Source: Kribbella antiqua | Lineage (GTDB): Bacteria; Actinomycetota; Actinomycetes; Propionibacteriales; Kribbellaceae | Length of the DNA: 64,000 nucleotides | Assembly: GCF_004345665.1 (NCBI RefSeq) | Contig: NZ_SLWR01000001.1 | Coordinates: 1,148,411-1,212,410 of the forward strand | Reading direction: 5' to 3' | Part shown: positions 62,225-64,000 of the stretch, in pieces | Layout: each line of letters begins with the position of its first letter | Position numbering within the stretch: the first letter of the stretch is position 1 | Notes under the pieces: generated by a model | The model's database searches: none | What the model saw: only the letters and a program-made list of their open reading frames with translations | Told to the model about the DNA's origin: nothing | Program-made: the position numbers and the translations under genes

Positions 62225-63253
62225 TCAGCCCCAGCAGTTCTTCGCGCCCCAGGCGGTGTCTTGCGACGCCAGGCCCGCGACAGGCTTGTCGGTGATCAGC
62301 GTGGCACCGGTGTCGATGAAGCCCGACGGCTTCTTGCCGGTCTTGGCGTAGTCGAAGACAGCCTTCACGCCGTCCTCGGCCATCTTCTTCGGGAACTGCA
62401 TCACCGTGCCCACGAACAGGCCGTCCTTCACGTTCTGCACGCCCTGGCAGCCGCCGTCGATCGCGCCGACCAGCACCTTGTCGTTCAGGCCCTTCTCCTT
62501 CAGCGCCTGGTACGCACCCCGCGCGGCCGGCTCGTTGATGTTGTAGACCGCGTTGACCTGGCCGCCGACCCGCTGGAGCAGGTTCTCCATCGCCTGCTGG
62601 GCCTTGGTCTGGTCGCCTTGGGTGAGCGCACTGCCGATGACGGCGGGCGTCTTCAGCGGCAGCCCCATGCCTTCGAGGAAACCGTTGTGCCGCTGCACAC
62701 CGACGGTCGCGCTCGGGTCGAGATCCATCATCACCAGCTTCGGCTGGGTGTCGCCGAGCCGCGCCTTCACGTACTGCCCGATCAGCTTGCCGGCCGTCTC
62801 GTTGTTCGTCGCGTACGTCGCGGTGACCGCGTCGGCCGGGTCGGTCGCGGTGTCGAGCGCGATCACGATGATGCCCTTGTCCTGCGCCTGCTTGATGGCG
62901 CCGAGCACACCGGCCGAGTTGCTCGGGGTGATCAGGATGCCCTTGACGCCTTGCTGGACGAGGTTCTCGATCGCGGTGACCTGGCCCTCGTTGTCACCGT
63001 CGAACTTGCCGGCCAGCGCGATCAACTGGCCGCCCTGCGCCTCGGCGGCGGCCTTCGCGGACTCGCGCAGCTTGACGAAGTACGGGTTGGTCTCGGTCTT
63101 GGTGACCAGTCCGACCTTGACCGGGCCGGAAGTGTCCGAGCTCGAACCCGGCCCCGACGTCTTCTCGGTCGTACACGCGCTGAGCGCCACCGTGCCGGCG
63201 CACACGAGTGCGGTCAGGACGGCGGCGGACCGCCGGATTCCGGTGGGCTTCAT
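62225..63253 (-). CDS. sugar ABC transporter substrate-binding lipoprotein (FrcB/RbsB type)
   Basis: A 342-residue periplasmic-binding-protein-I type lipoprotein. The lipobox ends at Cys27 (VALSAC). The mature protein shows KVGLVTKTETNPYFVKLRES, AIENLVQQGVKGILITPSN, IVIALDTATDPADAV with the sugar-binding Asp, and YNINEPAARGAYQAL. The pattern is closest to FrcB-type fructose binders, but the sugar cannot be fixed. It is first in its operon and divergent from lacI. Confidence 0.92.
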   Translation of the reverse strand: MKPTGIRRSAAVLTALVCAGTVALSACTTEKTSGPGSSSDTSGPVKVGLVTKTETNPYFVKLRESAKAAAEAQGGQLIALAGKFDGDNEGQVTAIENLVQQGVKGILITPSNSAGVLGAIKQAQDKGIIVIALDTATDPADAVTATYATNNETAGKLIGQYVKARLGDTQPKLVMMDLDPSATVGVQRHNGFLEGMGLPLKTPAVIGSALTQGDQTKAQQAMENLLQRVGGQVNAVYNINEPAARGAYQALKEKGLNDKVLVGAIDGGCQGVQNVKDGLFVGTVMQFPKKMAEDGVKAVFDYAKTGKKPSGFIDTGATLITDKPVAGLASQDTAWGAKNCWG

Positions 63254-63338
63254 CAGAGCACCTCCTGCTGGGGTTCCGGCGACCGGGCGGTCACGCGGTG
63301 CAGCACAACCTAGGACCGCTCAGATGAGCAGGGAACCG

Positions 63339-63348
63339 TTTGCGCAAA
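63339..63348. promoter_or_regulatory. LacI-type operator TTTGCGCAAA
   Basis: This perfect 10-bp palindrome with a central CG-step, followed by a half-site ATTGCGCC, lies in the 133-base gap between the sugar ABC operon and the divergent lacI. It is the likely binding site of that LacI protein. Confidence 0.65.
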
Positions 63349-63386
63349 AGATTGCGCCGTTGTTTCGGAGCGAGGACGATGCCCGC

Positions 63387-64000
63387 ATGGCCGGTCCGCG
63401 TCGAGGTGCACGGCTGGTCGACGTGGCGAAGCTGGCCGAAGTGTCGATCAGCACCGTTTCCCATGTCCTGAACGGCACCCGGTACGTCGCTCCGGAGACC
63501 CGGGAGCGGGTCCGGAACGCGCTCGAGGCGCTGGACTACGCCCCGCCCGCGCCGATGGTGTCGAAGCGATCCGGCCGCGCGCTCGGGCTGGCCATCACCG
63601 GCGCCTCGAACCCGTACTTCGGCGACCTGATCGCCGGCGTGGAGTCGGAGGCGAGCCGGGCCGGGTTCGCTCTGCTGCTCTGCGATACGCACGACGACAC
63701 CCAGCTCGAGGCGAGCGCTGTCGCCACGCTGCTCGCCCACAACGTCGAAGCCGTGATCATCGCGCCGACGCCGGGCTGGAAGGAGACGACCCTGCCGGTC
63801 TTGCGCAAACACGAGACGCCGTTCGTGCTGGTCGACCGGATGAGCGACGTCCGCGCCGACCAGGTCGGGACCGAGAACGAGTCGGTGGCCGCCGCGCTGG
63901 TCGACCATCTGATCGAGATCGGGCACCGCCGCATCGGCATGCTGGCCGGCCTCGCCGGTTTGTCCACCACCGACGAGCGACGGCAGGGCTACCGGCGTGC
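63387..64000 (+). CDS. LacI family transcriptional regulator (partial, runs off right edge)
   Basis: The first 204 codons of a LacI repressor. The ATG at 63387 follows GCGAGGA. The helix-turn-helix reads LVDVAKLAEVSISTVSHVLN and is followed by the hinge region and the start of the sugar-binding domain (LGLAITGASNPYFGDLIAG, LLLCDTHDD, FVLVDRM). The frame is open to the end of the window, so the C-terminal part is missing only because of the boundary. It is divergent from the sugar importer it presumably represses. Confidence 0.93.
   Translation, partial: MAGPRRGARLVDVAKLAEVSISTVSHVLNGTRYVAPETRERVRNALEALDYAPPAPMVSKRSGRALGLAITGASNPYFGDLIAGVESEASRAGFALLLCDTHDDTQLEASAVATLLAHNVEAVIIAPTPGWKETTLPVLRKHETPFVLVDRMSDVRADQVGTENESVAAALVDHLIEIGHRRIGMLAGLAGLSTTDERRQGYRR

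Noticed and set aside
61556-63313. 585-codon plus-strand open frame
   Set aside because: Antisense to the sugar permease and binding protein; composition is Arg/Gln/His-rich shadow sequence.
1-64000. Frequent CGTACGGC / GTACGAC words as a regulatory element
   Set aside because: They occur throughout coding DNA on both strands and reflect codon preference of the organism rather than a site.

Overview
The window is chromosomal DNA from a high-G+C Gram-positive actinomycete. G+C-rich third codon positions, GTG and TTG starts, a SARP regulator, a GlnR-type operator before glnA, a mycobacterial-type adenosine kinase and DUF4191, DUF222 and DUF6297 proteins point to Nocardioidaceae, most likely Kribbella or a close relative. 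That placement is inferred from gene content; no rRNA is present. I saw no tRNA, CRISPR array, IS element or integrase. The first ~130 bases are homopolymer-rich and look like poor-quality contig-end sequence.

Layout. 0.2-6.2 kb: a family-5 solute-binding lipoprotein and its DppC-type permease, behind a large SARP/NB-ARC regulator. 6.3-9.0 kb: gcvT and pepA. 9.0-12.8 kb: a compact catabolic island (cupin, DUF2848, MHS transporter, GntR, carbon-nitrogen hydrolase) with GTATAC-centred palindromes at its promoters. 13.4-31 kb: a lipoate-centred region (lpd, two-lipoyl E2, lipB, lipA) interrupted by a membrane-anchored pseudokinase, a long acidic-tailed membrane protein, a LysR regulator, an ABC-2 exporter and a two-component system. 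30.9-34.4 kb: a cyclopropane-fatty-acid-synthase-like enzyme, an RDD protein and glnA with a complete double GlnR box. 34.4-38.4 kb: a small accessory zone with a truncated AraC regulator, a secreted cupin, an LLM monooxygenase, a DUF222 remnant and a phage-type amidase. 38.4-44.7 kb: a cyclase-fold protein, a MazG-like protein, a DUF6297/ABC/O-methyltransferase operon, adenosine kinase, and a SnoaL/TetR pair.

44.7-53.9 kb holds the most interesting locus. One tightly overlapping operon encodes a GH127 beta-L-arabinofuranosidase homologue without a signal peptide, a complete peptide-type ABC importer (lipoprotein, two permeases, two ATPases) and an S33 proline-iminopeptidase-like hydrolase, followed by a GntR regulator. 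I propose that it imports arabinosylated, hydroxyproline-rich glycopeptides from plant cell walls (extensins) and dismantles them in the cytoplasm. A 14-bp operator-like motif occurs twice in its promoter and once between the SnoaL and TetR genes.

53.9-58.6 kb: a bacterial Pnkp/Hen1 RNA-repair pair with a divergent small conserved gene. 58.6-60.4 kb: folE, divergent from an HTH regulator with SufR-like C-terminal cysteines, then ybaK. 60.4-64 kb: a ribose/fructose-type sugar ABC importer with a divergent LacI regulator that runs off the right edge and a LacI-type palindrome between them.
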